A stretch of 64,000 bases of DNA from JANOSH01 sp031415695. GTDB taxonomy: Bacteria; Actinomycetota; Acidimicrobiia; Acidimicrobiales; Ilumatobacteraceae. Shown piece by piece: positions 34,601-42,527 of this stretch (within the stretch, counting starts at the first letter, position 1; each line of letters begins with the position of its first letter). Made by a program: the position numbers and the translations under genes. Under the pieces are notes generated by a model. It was not told the DNA's origin. It made no database searches and saw nothing but the letters and a program-made list of their open reading frames with translations. Location: assembly GCA_031415695.1 (NCBI GenBank), contig JANOSH010000027.1:5620-69619 (forward strand). The letters are read 5' to 3'.

Positions 34601-34759
34601 ATTGGTAGCTGTTTGCTCGTTGCGCTCGTCGAGCACCTCGAGGCCCAGTCGTTCAAGCAGCGGGACGATCGACGACAAAGTGGCCGGCTGACCTGAGACC
34701 GATACCCGCACGCGACACTCGCCGTCGCCCGGAACGATGTCGATACGAGTCTCGGCCAC
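31661..34759 (-). CDS. NAD-specific glutamate dehydrogenase, short form
   Basis: 1032 residues of the large-subunit bacterial NAD-GDH family (oxidative deamination of glutamate to 2-oxoglutarate). Diagnostic core: VARGGIRWSDRRDDLRTEVL, LMKAQMVKNAVIVPVGAKGG (catalytic Lys in GAKGG), GNGLLRS, FVDPNPDPATSF, VAEGGNLGLTQLGR, DCSDHEVNIKIALAAAL. The family is usually about 1,500-1,650 residues with a long N-terminal regulatory domain; here only a remnant of roughly 200 residues precedes the catalytic domain. Start ATG 34759. The gene is isolated between a convergent HAD gene and a divergent acyl-CoA synthetase. Confidence 0.93.
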   Translation of the reverse strand: MAETRIDIVPGDGECRVRVSVSGQPATLSSIVPLLERLGLEVLDERNEQTATNRWVHDLGVRSTPADALHDRAVRDRVVVALEGLWAGEVDADGFNRLVISASLDVGQVDVLRSYARYQRQVNPSVSQDAVEWALLRNPLVAAALCALFDARFNPASAHLADPVIDGLATMLDAVVSLDDDRALRAVLGLILATVRTNVYAPHRGASAFKFDPAKIADLPLPRPAHEIWVCGPAVEGVHLRGGDVARGGIRWSDRRDDLRTEVLGLMKAQMVKNAVIVPVGAKGGFFVKKGAGIGAYQIFINALLDLTDNVVDGDVVKPDGVVCHDGDDTYLVVAADKGTARFSDTANQIAVSRDFWMGDAFASGGSEGYDHKAMAITSRGAWESVRRHMRGLGLDADTYQLTIVGIGDMSGDVFGNGLLRSAHVRLVAAFDHRHIFVDPNPDPATSFAERQRLFELPASSWDDYNRALLSVGGGVWLRTLKSIDVPAPVRERLGIWAERVTPNDLISSILRAPVDLLWNGGIGTYVKAGSERHDDVGDRVNDSVRIDGTDLRCRIVAEGGNLGLTQLGRIEYALAGGLVNTDAIDNSAGVDCSDHEVNIKIALAAALASGSLLAGERSAFLASMQDDVAAAVLDDNHDQNLALAIARRRALPMIDVHARYLKSLETEGLVDRQLEHLPTSKVLAERSAANLALTAPEFAVLLAYTKTTNFAELVKTGLPDEPALGSLLTRYFPAAMRTRFAAEISQHRLRREITLTVLINEMVNHSGISFDHRMTEETGASLHDATRAWFVARGIVDLPQWWDKVELLKVDSEVQLELLVQLREVVERTTLWLLRHGRAPVDLVATVAEFGAGVETLAARAEAAFGGTVGRAIGGAAARWREQGVPAELARRAAAWPWLHTALDIVELSEARGRSVDDAARVYWGVYDELDLGWLWERVGALPRQTRWEAQARGAVRDHLVGGMRSLCDSVLRSGDSFDAPDVLVASWASDSQRSVERTRRLFAEVRSGGVFDLTTLTVGVRQLHNLANTV

Positions 34760-34810
34760 AGCGCCATCGTATGCCCCTTTCGACTCAGTGAGCGTCTAGC
34801 CTCACCGTGC

Positions 34811-36439
34811 ATGGAAATGCACTTCGCCACTGTCTGGGAATCCATCGCCGACGCCGTTCCGGCCCACCCCGCTCTTATCCATGGTCCGCTTACCCGGTCG
34901 TGGCGTGACTTCGATACGCGAGCTGCTCGGTTGGCTACCGGCCTGGCGAGCGCTGGCATTACCGTCGGCTCGAAGATTGGGCTGTTCTTGTACAACGGCC
35001 CCGAGTACCTGGAAGCGCAATATGCAGGGTTCAAGATGCGCGCCGTACCGGTCAACGTCAACTATCGCTATCTCAACGACGAGCTGGCCTACCTACTCGA
35101 CAACGCCGACGCCGAGGCCCTCATCTTCCATTCATCACTGAGTGAACGGGTGGCTCAGGTACGTGACCGTTTGCCCAAACTTCGATTCCTTGTGCAGGTC
35201 GACGACGTCAACGACGGTCGTCCCATTCTCGATGGTGCTGTCGCGTACGAAGATGTGATTGCGAACCATGCGCCGGCGGCACGTATCGAGCGCCATGAAG
35301 ACGATATCTACATGCTGTATACCGGCGGCACGACCGGCATGCCTAAAGGTGTTATGTACGCAATGGGTGGCATGACCAACGCTTTTGTCCAAGGCGGCTT
35401 CCCACTCATTGGACTCGCACCACCGGCTAACGCCAGCGAGGTTGCACCCTTAGTGGCCGAGGTGGTCAGGACGGGTGCAGCGCAGGTTGCGTTACCGACT
35501 TGCCCGCTGATGCACGGCACCGGGATGTGGCTCGGCGCGCTCATTCCGCTGTTGAGTGGCGGCACCATTGTCACCCTCGAAAATCACAACTTCGACGGTC
35601 ACGAAGCAATGCGTGCCATCGAGGTTAACCACGTGAGCACCTTGGTTGTCGTAGGCGATGCCATGTGTCGACCGTTGACCCGCGCTGTCGACGAGGCAGT
35701 CGAACGAGACATGCCGTACGACACGTCGTCGTTGAAGATGATGATTTCGTCGGGGGTGATGTGGACGTCGGAAACTAAGGAAGAAGTGCTCGACCGCATC
35801 CCCCACATCATGCTGCTCGATGCCATGGGCTCCAGCGAAGGGTCCATGGGAATGCAGGTGTCGGCCAAAGGCATGGCGGCCGAGACCGCCAAGTTCCAAC
35901 AGACACCGACCACAAAGGTGTTCACCGAAGACGACCGAGAGATTGTGCCGGGTTCGGGCGAGGCTGGTTTGGTCGCTGCGGGCGGCAACGTGCCACTCGG
36001 GTACTACAAGGATCCCGAGAAGTCAGCCCGTACGTTCCGAGTTATCAACGGTGAGCGATATTCGTTTCCTGGCGACTGGGCCACCGTCGATGCCGACGGG
36101 TCCATCCGCTTGCTTGGGCGCGGTAGCCAGTGCATAAACACTGGCGGTGAAAAGGTCTTCCCCGAAGAAGTCGAAGAGGCCGTCAAGCGCACTGAGGGGG
36201 TGCTCGACTGCCTGGTTGTTGGCTTGCCCGACGCCAAGTTCGGCGAGGCTGTCACCGCCGTAGTCTCGCTAGAAGGCGGCGGCGCACGCCCCGATGGCCC
36301 GGCCATCATTCAATCGGTGAAGGCTCAGCTGTCGGGCTTCAAAGCCCCGAAGCGCGTTGTGTTCGTGACCGACGTACCCCGCACACCAAACGGCAAAGCC
36401 GACTACAAAACCGCCAAGCAATTGGCCCTCGAGAGCTAG
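34811..36439 (+). CDS. Acyl-CoA synthetase (AMP-dependent ligase)
   Basis: 542 residues. Activates a fatty or aromatic/steroid acid to its CoA thioester through an acyl-adenylate. P-loop-like motif IYMLYTGGTTGMPKGVMY near residue 170, A5 region LLDAMGSSEGSMGMQVS, A7 GDWATVDADGSIRLLGR, A8 GGEKVFPEEVEEAVK, and the catalytic C-terminal Lys in PRTPNGKADYKTAK. Length and motifs fit FadD-type ligases of actinobacteria. Its stop at 36437-36439 is in the same frame as the next gene. Confidence 0.94.
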   Translation: MEMHFATVWESIADAVPAHPALIHGPLTRSWRDFDTRAARLATGLASAGITVGSKIGLFLYNGPEYLEAQYAGFKMRAVPVNVNYRYLNDELAYLLDNADAEALIFHSSLSERVAQVRDRLPKLRFLVQVDDVNDGRPILDGAVAYEDVIANHAPAARIERHEDDIYMLYTGGTTGMPKGVMYAMGGMTNAFVQGGFPLIGLAPPANASEVAPLVAEVVRTGAAQVALPTCPLMHGTGMWLGALIPLLSGGTIVTLENHNFDGHEAMRAIEVNHVSTLVVVGDAMCRPLTRAVDEAVERDMPYDTSSLKMMISSGVMWTSETKEEVLDRIPHIMLLDAMGSSEGSMGMQVSAKGMAAETAKFQQTPTTKVFTEDDREIVPGSGEAGLVAAGGNVPLGYYKDPEKSARTFRVINGERYSFPGDWATVDADGSIRLLGRGSQCINTGGEKVFPEEVEEAVKRTEGVLDCLVVGLPDAKFGEAVTAVVSLEGGGARPDGPAIIQSVKAQLSGFKAPKRVVFVTDVPRTPNGKADYKTAKQLALES

Positions 36440-36489
36440 CAGCCCACGACCAAACCTGCAACTGTTGCGGATTCGGCCGGTCCTGGGGC

Positions 36490-36520
36490 GGCCTTATCCG
36501 CAACTGTTGCGGATAAGGCC
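36490..36520. terminator. Perfect 15-bp hairpin between two genes
   Basis: Arms GGCCTTATCCGCAAC (36490-36504) and GTTGCGGATAAGGCC (36506-36520) pair perfectly around a single T. Half of it, GCAACTGTTGCGGAT, also occurs just upstream at 36458-36472. There is no T-run. It could be a terminator for the acyl-CoA synthetase or a repeat. It lies only 40 nt before the apparent start of the acyltransferase gene. Confidence 0.6.
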
Positions 36521-36559
36521 GACGCGCCCATCGGTTCGTCCGCCGGGCGCATCGTCGGA

Positions 36560-38521
36560 TTGGATGGCCTTCGCGGACTCGCCGTTGGCGCTGTGGTGGC
36601 GTTCCACGTTCACTGGCTTAAGGGCGGCTGGCTCGGCGTCGACGTGTTCTTTGTGCTGTCGGGGTTCTTGATTACCCGGCTACTACTTACCGAGGCGAAC
36701 ATCACCGGCCGTATCGACCTCCGGCAATTCTGGCTACGTCGAGCAAAGCGGCTGCTGCCGCCGGTCTTGGTGCTGGTTGCGTTCGCAGCTTGGTGGGAAC
36801 GCACTCGCCAATCCACGACTCGGTTTTGGGACGTTCTCGGAGCACTCACCTACTCATCAAACTGGGTGCAACTCGCCACTACGAACGGCTATTGGGACCG
36901 GTTTGCCGAACCCAGAGTTCTCGACCATTTGTGGAGCCTGGCCATCGAGGAACAGTTCTACCTGCTCTGGCCGCTTGCCATTGCCGTCATTGTTCGCTTG
37001 GGCCTGTCACGACGAGCGACCGGCATTGTCATGGCGACACTGGCTGTCTCGCTCGCAGAATACTCTCTCCTTATATTCAAAGAGGGAGCGTCACCGTCGC
37101 GTGTGTACGCTGGCACTGACACACGGGCGATGGCATTAGTGGTCGGTGCGCTTGTCGCTACCCTGCCCGGCACCCGCTGGCGCCCCGCCTTGTACCGCCC
37201 CGCCATCGCTCTATCGGGCGGGCTCCTTGTCTGGATGACCATCTCGCTGCGAGGCTCGGCCCAATTTGTATACTCCGGCGGGTTGGTCCTGGGCAGCGTC
37301 GCCAGTGCACTGCTTGTCGCCTCTGTCGTTGGGCGAGGCATCCCAAGCGTTCTTGATGCGAGGCCGCTGGTGTGGCTCGGCCAGCGTTCCTACGGGGTAT
37401 ACCTGTGGCATTGGCCGATCTGTATTGCGCTCGATGTCGCCGATAGACCACGAAGTACGGCATCGGCTCAGATGGGCGTCGTGGTGTTGTCACTCGGTGC
37501 CGCCGAGGTTTCGGGGCGGCTCATCGAGAACCCGATTCGGGCCCACGGTTTTGCAGCGTTCGACCGTCGGGGCGTGGCCGTGCGAGCGTTGGGTGTTGCC
37601 ATACTCGCGGTCGCTGCAACCGGGATTGTGTTGCCCACCCGCTCGGCCGACGTTGACGCCGTCGAGCTAAGTGGTTCGACGCTCGAAAGTGTGGCTCCGA
37701 GCACGACCGTCGCGAGCACAACCTCGACCAGCACGGCCGCGGTACAGCCACCCACTGCACAGCCACCCACGCATGTGCCGACATCCATTCCAGCCTCTAC
37801 GGTGCCGGCGGCACCGGCCCGGCTGCCAAGCAAGGTGGCCCGACCCGAAGGTCGACAACCCAAGCTGATGGTGGTCGGCGATTCGGTCGGTGAGTACCTC
37901 GCCACCACGGCCCTTAAATCGCTGGCCGGTATCGGCGCTCAGTTCGTCAATCACGCGCAGTCGAACTGTGTCTGGGCACTCGAAACCGTTCGCACCCGTG
38001 AGCGCAATGGCGATGTCATTCAAGATCATCCTGACGAGTGCATTACTCGACTGCAGGCACTCGACAATGCGACAGTAACCATTAGCCCCGACGCTGCGGT
38101 CATCATCTTTGGCGGCGGACTCTTCCACGAAAACGAAGTCAGTCCCGGCCGATGGCACAACGCATGCTCCACCGAATTCGCCCTGTGGTTCACGCGCCAA
38201 ATCACCGGCGCGGTCACTGAACTGCGGCGATCCGGTACCCCGGTATATGTGGCCACCGAGTCGTACTATCGGGCGCCACGCGAACCCGACCTCGACAGTC
38301 GAGACGACGAAACCGATTGCAAGAACAAGATCATTCGGTCCACGGCTGCAACCGCGTCGTACGTCGTAATCGACCTGGGCGGCTTTGTTTGTCCCGACCG
38401 GGATCGGTGCCCAAACCGTGACGCCGGGGTTGTGTTGCGTCCCGACGGTATTCACTTCGCGGGACCTGGCGCTATCGTGACGGCCATGTGGATTGTCAGC
38501 GAGATTTTCGAGGCCGTATAG
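36560..38521 (+). CDS. Membrane acyltransferase (type 3) with C-terminal SGNH-like domain
   Basis: 653 residues. N-terminal acyltransferase-3 domain with about ten membrane helices: starts LDGLRGLAVGAVVAFHVHWL, then LGVDVFFVLSGFLITRLLL and WSLAIEEQFYLLWPLA, the family hallmarks. A Thr/Pro-rich linker (about 375-430) leads to an exported SGNH hydrolase-like domain: KLMVVGDSVGEYLATTAL (GDS block), and GIHFAGPGAI with the C-terminal His. OafA/OatA-type proteins O-acylate surface polysaccharide or peptidoglycan. The N-terminus is uncertain: the frame is open back to the TAG of the preceding gene and offers no ATG or GTG, only this TTG. Confidence 0.9.
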   Translation: MDGLRGLAVGAVVAFHVHWLKGGWLGVDVFFVLSGFLITRLLLTEANITGRIDLRQFWLRRAKRLLPPVLVLVAFAAWWERTRQSTTRFWDVLGALTYSSNWVQLATTNGYWDRFAEPRVLDHLWSLAIEEQFYLLWPLAIAVIVRLGLSRRATGIVMATLAVSLAEYSLLIFKEGASPSRVYAGTDTRAMALVVGALVATLPGTRWRPALYRPAIALSGGLLVWMTISLRGSAQFVYSGGLVLGSVASALLVASVVGRGIPSVLDARPLVWLGQRSYGVYLWHWPICIALDVADRPRSTASAQMGVVVLSLGAAEVSGRLIENPIRAHGFAAFDRRGVAVRALGVAILAVAATGIVLPTRSADVDAVELSGSTLESVAPSTTVASTTSTSTAAVQPPTAQPPTHVPTSIPASTVPAAPARLPSKVARPEGRQPKLMVVGDSVGEYLATTALKSLAGIGAQFVNHAQSNCVWALETVRTRERNGDVIQDHPDECITRLQALDNATVTISPDAAVIIFGGGLFHENEVSPGRWHNACSTEFALWFTRQITGAVTELRRSGTPVYVATESYYRAPREPDLDSRDDETDCKNKIIRSTAATASYVVIDLGGFVCPDRDRCPNRDAGVVLRPDGIHFAGPGAIVTAMWIVSEIFEAV

Positions 38522-39505
38522 ATGTCTAACGTACGACCCGACTGGTTGGAGCAAGTTAGTGAAGATGTTCTCGAACCCGACATGCCCATCTTCGACCCGC
38601 ACCACCACCTGTGGGAACACCGGGGCCTGACCCGGTACACCATGGATGAATTACGCGCCGACACCAACGATGGCCACAACGTTGTCGGCACGGTGTTCGT
38701 CGAGTGCACATGGGGGTATCGAAGCGTTGGACCACCGGAACTTCGTAGCGTGGGCGAGACAGAGTACGTCGCCGGTGTAGCCGACGGGTTTGTACAAGGC
38801 ATCGTGAGTACGTGTGATCTGCGATTGCCCCCCGATCAGCTTCGCGAGGTGCTCGCCGCACACGAAGCGGCGGGCCAAGGCCTGTTTCGAGGTATTCGCC
38901 ATCGGCTTGCCCATGACCCCACCGGCTCGGCCCATTCTCTCCGGGCGACCGACACGCCCGCGCAACTCGCCGGCACCGACGACTTCCGGCGAGGGCTTGG
39001 TGTACTTGGGGCGCTCGGCTACAGCTTCGACGCGTGGCTGTATCACCCTCAAATCTCTGAGCTCACGGCGCTAGCCAAAGCCGTACCAGGAACCACTATC
39101 GTGCTCGACCACATCGGCGGCCCAATCGGCATCGGCACGTTTGCCGGCAAGCGCGACGAGGTCATGGCCCAATGGCACCTCGACATGGCCGACCTCGCTA
39201 CCTGCCCCAACGTTGTCGTGAAGGTCGGCGGTATTGGCATGGTCGTGTACGGCGCCGGTTTCGAGCATCGCCTTCAACCAGCAACGTCCGACGAGATTGT
39301 CGACTACTGGGGCGAAGCGCTCACCACCACCATCGACCTCTTCGGAGCCGATCGCTGCATGTTCGAGTCGAACTTCCCGGTTGACAAAGAATCGGTGTCG
39401 TACCGGGTTTTGTGGAACGCGTTCAAGAAGCTAAGCGCAACGCGCTCGGCGGCCGAACGAGAACAACTATTCCGAGCAACGGCCGAGCGCGTCTACCGCG
39501 TGTAG
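38522..39505 (+). CDS. Amidohydrolase-2 family (TIM-barrel metal hydrolase/decarboxylase)
   Basis: 327 residues, ATG directly after the previous stop (TAGATG). Metal ligands HxH in FDPHHHLWEH (residues 22-31), a His in TTIVLDHIGGP, and the terminal Asp region CMFESNFPVDKES. The family includes ACMSD-like decarboxylases and lactonases; substrate unknown. Probably co-transcribed with the acyltransferase although no functional link is obvious. Confidence 0.9.
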   Translation: MSNVRPDWLEQVSEDVLEPDMPIFDPHHHLWEHRGLTRYTMDELRADTNDGHNVVGTVFVECTWGYRSVGPPELRSVGETEYVAGVADGFVQGIVSTCDLRLPPDQLREVLAAHEAAGQGLFRGIRHRLAHDPTGSAHSLRATDTPAQLAGTDDFRRGLGVLGALGYSFDAWLYHPQISELTALAKAVPGTTIVLDHIGGPIGIGTFAGKRDEVMAQWHLDMADLATCPNVVVKVGGIGMVVYGAGFEHRLQPATSDEIVDYWGEALTTTIDLFGADRCMFESNFPVDKESVSYRVLWNAFKKLSATRSAAEREQLFRATAERVYRV

Positions 39506-39899
39506 GCCCGGCTTCACGGCTTGGCGGTGGCGCTACCGATCGGTGCTGTAGTTCCCGGGTTTTGATCAGGGGGAACTTGTACGCGGTCGCGCCCCACAGC
39601 TGCAGCGAGAGTCGTGCGAATGAATCGACGGCAAGCTCACGTAGCACGGCGGGTCCTACGGTTTCCGCCACAGCGACGATGACTGCTTCAGCACGCCCAG
39701 CAAGCGCTAGTCCGGTCGGGTAGATGGGATAGTCAGCTTGCAACTGCCGCGCCTCAACCGGCGCTGCTGATGTTTCGGTCGCCGAAATGTTGGCGGACTT
39801 CACAACGCTTGCACAGCTTGTCAACCAAACGATTGCCATAGCGGCCCTTGCGACTCGGGAATCGACCATCGAGGACATTGTTGGCTCCAGACTCTTCAC
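39423..39899 (-). CDS. Possible small lipoprotein or remnant, doubtful
   Basis: 158-codon frame in an otherwise empty 600-nt spacer. A start at 39872 or 39881 gives a signal-like stretch (AAMAIVWLTSCAS) with a lipobox-like Cys, then a mixed alpha/beta-looking segment (VIVAVAETVGPAVLREL). The last 28 codons overlap the amidohydrolase gene on the other strand and look like its shadow. No family recognised. Could equally be non-coding or a decayed gene. Confidence 0.3.
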   Translation of the reverse strand: MKSLEPTMSSMVDSRVARAAMAIVWLTSCASVVKSANISATETSAAPVEARQLQADYPIYPTGLALAGRAEAVIVAVAETVGPAVLRELAVDSFARLSLQLWGATAYKFPLIKTRELQHRSVAPPPSREAGPTRGRRARPLLGIVVLVRPPSALRLAS

Positions 39900-40022
39900 T
39901 TATGGGTTGTCGAATCCGTTGCGCGGATACAGCAGATTGGTGTTATTCACGTCGAACGTTGCCGGATCTCGAACGACACCGCCGGTCACAAGCCCCTGTA
40001 GCAACAGCGATAGACGAAACCC

Positions 40023-40048
40023 GCAGGTTCGGGAGCTCCCGAACCTGC
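40023..40048. promoter_or_regulatory. Perfect 26-bp palindrome upstream of the toxin-antitoxin pair
   Basis: Half-site GCAGGTTCGGGAG followed directly by its exact complement CTCCCGAACCTGC. It ends 55 nt before the antitoxin start. Perfect symmetry with no loop favours a protein-binding operator over an RNA hairpin, but a terminator-like role for transcription from the left is possible. Confidence 0.65.
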
Positions 40049-40081
40049 TGCAACCAGACGGCGCGGGTCGGCCACTACCAG

Positions 40082-40099
40082 TTAGTTCAGCTAGACTAA
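40082..40099. promoter_or_regulatory. Dyad overlapping the antitoxin promoter region
   Basis: TTAGT-TC-AGCT-AG-ACTAA has 14 of 18 symmetric positions and ends 4 nt before the antitoxin ATG. The TAGACT inside it (40092-40097) resembles a -10 box, which would make the transcript nearly leaderless. Position suits an autoregulatory operator, as expected for Phd/YefM-type antitoxins. Inference only. Confidence 0.5.
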
Positions 40100-40103
40100 G
40101 TCC

Positions 40104-40358
40104 ATGCCTACCACTGTAGTGAATACGCATGAGGCCAAGAGCCGCTTGTCCGAACTCATCCGGTTGGTCGAGGCCGGCGAGGAAGTCATCGTCGCCCGCA
40201 ACGGCACAGTGGTCATGAAGATGATTCCGTGGCCGCAACCACCGACTACCCGTATATCGGGGGCTTGGAAAGGCAAGATCACGTACCACGAAGTCGACAG
40301 CGTGGGATCTGACCCCGATGTACTAGCCCTCTTCGAGGAGTCGAGCGATTCCTTGTGA
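40104..40358 (+). CDS. Type II antitoxin, Phd/YefM family
   Basis: 84 residues. N-terminal PTTVVNTHEAKSRLSELIRL then VEAGEEVIVARNGTVVMKMI is the standard Phd/YefM DNA-binding fold. The C-terminal tail (SDPDVLALFEESSDSL) is acidic and probably wraps the toxin. Overlaps the toxin start by four bases (GTGA). Expected to repress its own promoter and neutralise the PIN toxin. Confidence 0.92.
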   Translation: MPTTVVNTHEAKSRLSELIRLVEAGEEVIVARNGTVVMKMIPWPQPPTTRISGAWKGKITYHEVDSVGSDPDVLALFEESSDSL

Positions 40359-40735
40359 GGCTGTTACTCGACAGCCACGTTGCGCTCTGGTGGCTGGCAG
40401 ACGACGGTCGGCTCGGACGCAAGGCGCACACCAGCATCGCAACAGCATCTGAAGTTTTCGTCTCGGTGGTAACGCCTTGGGAACTCGGCATCAAGAAGGC
40501 CAGCGGAAAAGTCACGCTGCCCGACGACCTCGTTTCTCAACTCCTCGCAACAGGCTTCACGCTCCTCCCTATCCAGGCAACGCACGCCCAAGCCGCGCCT
40601 GCTCTTCGCGCCCACCATGGCGACCCCTTCGACCGAATGATCATTGCTCAGGCAACGTCCGAGCAACTCACGATCGTCACGGCCGACAAACAGTTCAAGC
40701 TCTACGACGTGGGTTTGATCAACGCCACACGCTAA
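40355..40735 (+). CDS. PIN-domain toxin (VapC-like ribonuclease)
   Basis: 126 residues from GTG 40355. Acidic active-site residues: Asp in LLLDSHVALWWL, Glu in TPWELGIKKASGKV, Asp in HHGDPFDRMIIAQA, and a further Asp in IVTADKQF. This is the PIN subgroup usually paired with Phd-type antitoxins. Likely cleaves tRNA or other RNA to arrest translation. Its last four bases overlap the convergent dienelactone hydrolase. Confidence 0.92.
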   Translation: MRLLLDSHVALWWLADDGRLGRKAHTSIATASEVFVSVVTPWELGIKKASGKVTLPDDLVSQLLATGFTLLPIQATHAQAAPALRAHHGDPFDRMIIAQATSEQLTIVTADKQFKLYDVGLINATR

Positions 40736-41463
40736 TCGAGTCGTTGGTGTAGGAACTCCAGCACTCTGGCCACCCCGACATCTTGCACCTGTTCGGTCAG
40801 TACGCTGTGGTCGGTGGGCTTGGAAGACGGGAATTCCACGGCGATAAACCGATCGCCCAACTCGGCCCGTAGCGTTGCGAAGCGGTCACCCACCAGCTTG
40901 TCGCCCGTAAACCGAAGCCCCATCACATCGCAGTCACGGGATTTCACAGCGGCGAGATCGGCGGGTGACAGGTTCAGGTCGGCTCGTTGGCGACGGGTCG
41001 GCAAGATCGGCAACGACGGCTGACTGATCACCGGTGCGACCGTGTGCGCGTCGACCATCATTGCCAACGCGAAGCCTCCGGTCCAACACATACCGATAGC
41101 GCCGACGCCTGGGCCACCGAGTTCTTCGTGAAGCGTGCGTGCCAGTGCCCGCAACCACGCGGCGATAGGCGGGGTACGCCCGGCAACCAGCGCCGTGAAT
41201 TCCTTGGCGATACACCCTTTGGCTACCGACGAGCCCACATACTTTGACGAGACGGGTCGCTCCGCCTCGCCAAACAACAACGGCATGACAACGGTGAATC
41301 CCGCCGCCACGACCTTCTCGCCGAAGCCGATCACGGCCGGTGTAAGGCCCGGCATTTCGTGCATGACGATGACACCTGGACCGTGGCCACGCCGGTACGT
41401 TGGATACGTGAAGCCGTTCGAGACGAACGTCGAAACAGTCCACTCGGCGAGTAGCGCCCCCAC
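40732..41463 (-). CDS. Dienelactone-hydrolase-family alpha/beta hydrolase
   Basis: 243 residues from GTG 41463. HEMPGLTP follows the first strands; the nucleophile is Cys in AIGMCWTGGFALAM (GxCxGG), and the acid/base are likely the Asp in RFTGDKLV and the His in TDHSVL. Matches DLH fold proteins that act on dienelactones or other esters. Its start overlaps the stop of the upstream APH-fold gene, so they are likely co-transcribed. Confidence 0.88.
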   Translation of the reverse strand: MGALLAEWTVSTFVSNGFTYPTYRRGHGPGVIVMHEMPGLTPAVIGFGEKVVAAGFTVVMPLLFGEAERPVSSKYVGSSVAKGCIAKEFTALVAGRTPPIAAWLRALARTLHEELGGPGVGAIGMCWTGGFALAMMVDAHTVAPVISQPSLPILPTRRQRADLNLSPADLAAVKSRDCDVMGLRFTGDKLVGDRFATLRAELGDRFIAVEFPSSKPTDHSVLTEQVQDVGVARVLEFLHQRLD

Positions 41464-42482
41464 TACAACTCGTTGACTGCAGCGAGCGCAGCGTTGGCCA
41501 GGTTCTCGGGGCCAACCTTGAACTGTTCAATGACCTCGGCCTCGGCGTGACCCATCACCCCGTGTAGGTACCGGGCGTACACACCTTCGGAAATAACTGC
41601 GAGCCGAAACGACGAGAACGCCTTGTAGTAGGCCACCTTCGAGACGTCTCGGCCGGTGCGTTGTGCGTATCGAGCCACAAGCTCGCTATAGGCCGGGAAT
41701 CCTCCGGCGCTGGTTGGATCATTCGCCCGACCGGTAGGTATGCCAGGGTCGCTCCAGTACACGCCGATATAGCCGAGGTCGGCAAGTGGATCGCCCAGGG
41801 TGCACAATTCCCAGTCAAGTACGGCAGCGATCTTGCGATTCTGCAGGTCGATCATGCAGTTACCGAACCGGTAGTCGCCGTGGGCAATCGATACGCCTTG
41901 TTGTTCAGGAATGCCGTCACGTAGGCGAACTTTCAACTCCTCGATAGCCGGTATCTCACGGGTCTTGGAATTGTCCCACTGCGTGCTCCAACGCTTAACT
42001 TGCCGCTCGACGTATCCGTCGCGTTTGGCAAGGTTGCCCAGCCCGATTGCATCAACATCAACCGCATGCAGGTCGGCGAGAACATCAACGAGAGCGAATG
42101 CCAACGCACGTTTGGTGTCGGGGGCCAAGTCCACTGCTTTGTCGGGGTTATCGAGCACCACGCCCTCGACGAAATTCATCACGTAGAATGGCGCCTCGTT
42201 CACCTCGACATCGGTGCACAATCCCCAGCACCGAGCCACCGGAACATTGGTTTGGCCGACCGCCGAGACAATGCGGTGTTCTCGTTCCATGTCGTGTGCG
42301 GTGGCCAGCACGTGGCCAAGTGGCGGACGTCGTAGAACAAAGGCTCGCCCGTCGGCACCCACAAGCCGATACGTCAGATTGGAATGGCCGCCCGCAATGA
42401 TCGAGAACTCGAACGGCGCAAGTGCGCCCTCGATGTTGTCGACAAACCATGACGTTACCCGTTGTTCGTTAATCCCCAACAT
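41463..42482 (-). CDS. APH-fold phosphotransferase (acyl-CoA-dehydrogenase-associated type)
   Basis: 339 residues. N-lobe ends FVLRRPPLGHVLATAHDMER; Brenner-type catalytic loop HGDYRFGNCMID (Asp) and metal-binding DWELCTLGDPLADLGYI. This matches the subfamily fused or linked to acyl-CoA dehydrogenases in actinobacteria and animals (ACAD10-like), thought to phosphorylate a small molecule, possibly hydroxyacyl intermediates. A second paralogue lies at 61937-63007. Confidence 0.9.
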   Translation of the reverse strand: MLGINEQRVTSWFVDNIEGALAPFEFSIIAGGHSNLTYRLVGADGRAFVLRRPPLGHVLATAHDMEREHRIVSAVGQTNVPVARCWGLCTDVEVNEAPFYVMNFVEGVVLDNPDKAVDLAPDTKRALAFALVDVLADLHAVDVDAIGLGNLAKRDGYVERQVKRWSTQWDNSKTREIPAIEELKVRLRDGIPEQQGVSIAHGDYRFGNCMIDLQNRKIAAVLDWELCTLGDPLADLGYIGVYWSDPGIPTGRANDPTSAGGFPAYSELVARYAQRTGRDVSKVAYYKAFSSFRLAVISEGVYARYLHGVMGHAEAEVIEQFKVGPENLANAALAAVNEL

Positions 42483-42527
42483 TGTGAGACGACGTTAGCG
42501 GGGACGCATAGATCTAGCCATGTGAAC

